64,000 nt of DNA from Pedobacter roseus. GTDB lineage: Bacteria; Bacteroidota; Bacteroidia; Sphingobacteriales; Sphingobacteriaceae. Location: NCBI RefSeq assembly GCF_014395225.1, contig NZ_CP060723.1, forward strand, positions 2,108,001-2,172,000, written 5' to 3'. The notes under the pieces were generated by a model. It ran no database searches and was not told where the DNA came from. It saw only the letters and a list, made by a program, of their open reading frames with translations. Both the position numbers and the translations under genes were made by a program. This document shows positions 63,131-64,000 of this stretch, piece after piece; the stretch's first letter is position 1, and each line of letters opens with the position of its first letter.

Positions 63131-63589
63131 CTATTCATTTGCTAACCTATAGATTTCATCTAGCACTTTTTTCGAAAATCTAAAATTGGTCTGTTGTATT
63201 TTTTGAAAAATGGGTTTTACTGAAGTAAGTACACCAACTTTTTTTGCCTTTAGAATTATGCCTAGTGTACCAGTATAAAGAAGATTTAACCGCTCAGCTG
63301 TTTTTCTGCCTTTACTATCATCTAAAATAAGAAGAGAGTTTTCTGATTCCATCGCTAATGCTATAGCACTTGCTTCACCGGCATCAATATCCAATGAGTT
63401 TTGAAATGAAATGTCGTTTGGATTTCTGATCTCAATCCATTCAGGTAAAGGAGAGCCAAATTCGGCTGCAATTGTATTTGTAGTGACAATTTTTGAAAAA
63501 AGCGACCTTAAAAGGTTAAATTCTCCAATATTTTCTAATAAAATGAAACAGGTTGTATCAGCAATTACAATTTCATAATTTTTCCGCAT
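63131..63589 (-). CDS. DUF3368 PIN-like toxin
   Basis: This 152-residue protein has the PIN-like DUF3368 fold: IVIADTTCFILLENIG with the first Asp, a central DAGEASAIALAM with acidic pair, and LILDDSKGRKTAERL with two Asp residues near the C-terminal third, then TGTLGIIL. PIN toxins are RNases. The antitoxin gene (UPF0175) overlaps by 17 bp upstream, the normal order. All acidic positions seem intact, so it may be active; this is not proven. Confidence 0.87.
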   Translation of the reverse strand: MRKNYEIVIADTTCFILLENIGEFNLLRSLFSKIVTTNTIAAEFGSPLPEWIEIRNPNDISFQNSLDIDAGEASAIALAMESENSLLILDDSKGRKTAERLNLLYTGTLGIILKAKKVGVLTSVKPIFQKIQQTNFRFSKKVLDEIYRLANE

Positions 63590-63800
63590 CTTTTAATATT
63601 TCTGAAGCGGGATAATTAAGTAATGATACGCCATAATCAGATAGCAATTCTGCAAAGGTACGTTTAGGCAAGTCAACCATAGCTGCAGCCTGACCTAATG
63701 ATAATTTTCCAGATTCGTAGAGTTTTGCTGCAATGAAACGTACGGTATCATGCTCATGTTTGCCTAAGCTATCGGGAACTTGAAGGGTTATCGTTGTCAT
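63573..63800 (-). CDS. UPF0175 family antitoxin
   Basis: This 75-residue protein is a small UPF0175 domain: ITLQVPDSL at the N-terminus, AAKLYESGKLSLGQAAAMVDLPKRTFAELLSDYGVSLLNY with a helix-turn-helix-like core, and a C-terminal acidic tail. It is predicted to neutralise the DUF3368 toxin and repress the operon. It overlaps the toxin gene by 17 bp. Its start lies 23 bp after the stop of the upstream cytochrome gene, so the pair may be read from that promoter as well. Confidence 0.88.
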   Translation of the reverse strand: MTTITLQVPDSLGKHEHDTVRFIAAKLYESGKLSLGQAAAMVDLPKRTFAELLSDYGVSLLNYPASEILKDAEKL

Positions 63801-63823
63801 ACCCTAAATATACGAAATAATAT

Positions 63824-64000
63824 TTATTTACAATTCTGCAAATCTTTCGAAACCTTTGTATAGGGTACAAATCCTTGCTTATTTCCAAACGAATTGGTTA
63901 CAAAAACCATTACCTGTGCTACGTCAATATCAGCCAGTTCAGGGAAGGCTGGCATTTTTTCTTTGTATTCTTTACCATGAATGATCAACGTTTCATTTGC
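63824..64000 (-). CDS. Cytochrome c family protein, C-terminal part (5' truncated by window edge)
   Basis: The minus strand is open from the right edge to the stop at 63824-63826, giving 58 residues. The block EKMPAFPELADIDVAQVMVFVTNSFGNKQG is typical of the C-terminal half of small class I cytochromes c: the Met of MPAF is the likely axial ligand and the helix after it ends in N-x-FGN. The heme motif CxxCH would lie upstream, outside the window. The antitoxin gene begins 23 bp downstream. Confidence 0.8.
   Translation of the reverse strand, partial: ANETLIIHGKEYKEKMPAFPELADIDVAQVMVFVTNSFGNKQGFVPYTKVSKDLQNCK

Overview
The window reads as a chromosomal segment of a low-GC Bacteroidota bacterium, most likely a Sphingobacteriaceae member close to Pedobacter. 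This rests on a FecR/SusC/SusD locus with a DUF5689 lipoprotein, DUF3857, DUF4142 and LytTR families, AT-rich leaders without clear Shine-Dalgarno sequences, several TAnnTTTG-type -7 elements, and a UPF0175/DUF3368 pair. The taxon is inferred from protein families; no 16S gene is present. Most of the window is ordinary chromosome, with accessory features at 34-35.5 kb, 48-49 kb, 54.3-55.6 kb and 63.1-63.8 kb.

1-9.8 kb: a SusC/SusD uptake locus. The end of a FecR anti-sigma factor precedes a SusC receptor with an STN signalling domain, a SusD-like lipoprotein, a DUF5689 lipoprotein, a calcineurin-like phosphoesterase and a glycerophosphodiester phosphodiesterase. No glycosidase is present, so the substrate is probably a phosphoester. 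9.9-13.5 kb (minus strand): S8 protease, DUF4142 lipoprotein, GNAT acetyltransferase and YajQ. 13.6-17.3 kb: histone H1-like protein, then the overlapping polyphosphate genes ppk1 and a Ppx/GppA phosphatase. 17.4-24.1 kb: aminotransferase, a frameshifted CDF transporter, Nudix hydrolase, bioA, SRPBCC and VOC proteins, and an exonuclease-GIY-YIG fusion.

24.2-28.2 kb (minus): an outer-membrane protein, a receiver-only regulator, and a LytS-type kinase flanked by two LytTR regulators. 28.5-32.2 kb: a small unknown protein, an NmrA-type reductase and a tight carH-like/crtB/idi module carrying all the B12-photoreceptor motifs of CarH. 32.4-40.6 kb: Nei-type glycosylase, KTSC protein, HipA-like kinase with DUF3037, IGHMBP2-type helicase, receiver and topoisomerase III. 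40.6-48.2 kb: L,D-transpeptidase, SDR-DUF2867 protein, a 40-residue membrane protein, two DUF3857 proteins and a DnaQ-like exonuclease.

48.2-49.0 kb holds the most unusual structure: two tandem ~147-bp units with inverted 'CCACAGAT...ACACAGAT' arms, followed by a third unit that carries a GxxExxY (PD-(D/E)XK-like) gene between the same arms. The short units appear to retain a relic of the 5' end of the gene, like MITEs derived from a gene-bearing element. 49-64 kb: M1 peptidase, bioF-bioD, methyltransferase, Spy-like protein, a LexA-like XRE-S24 repressor divergent from a GIY-YIG protein, a peptidase/TolB/Omp85 outer-membrane protein, PBP1A, PPK2, rnpB on the minus strand, a toxin-antitoxin pair and the end of a cytochrome c gene. 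Several families of short inverted repeats are scattered between genes.
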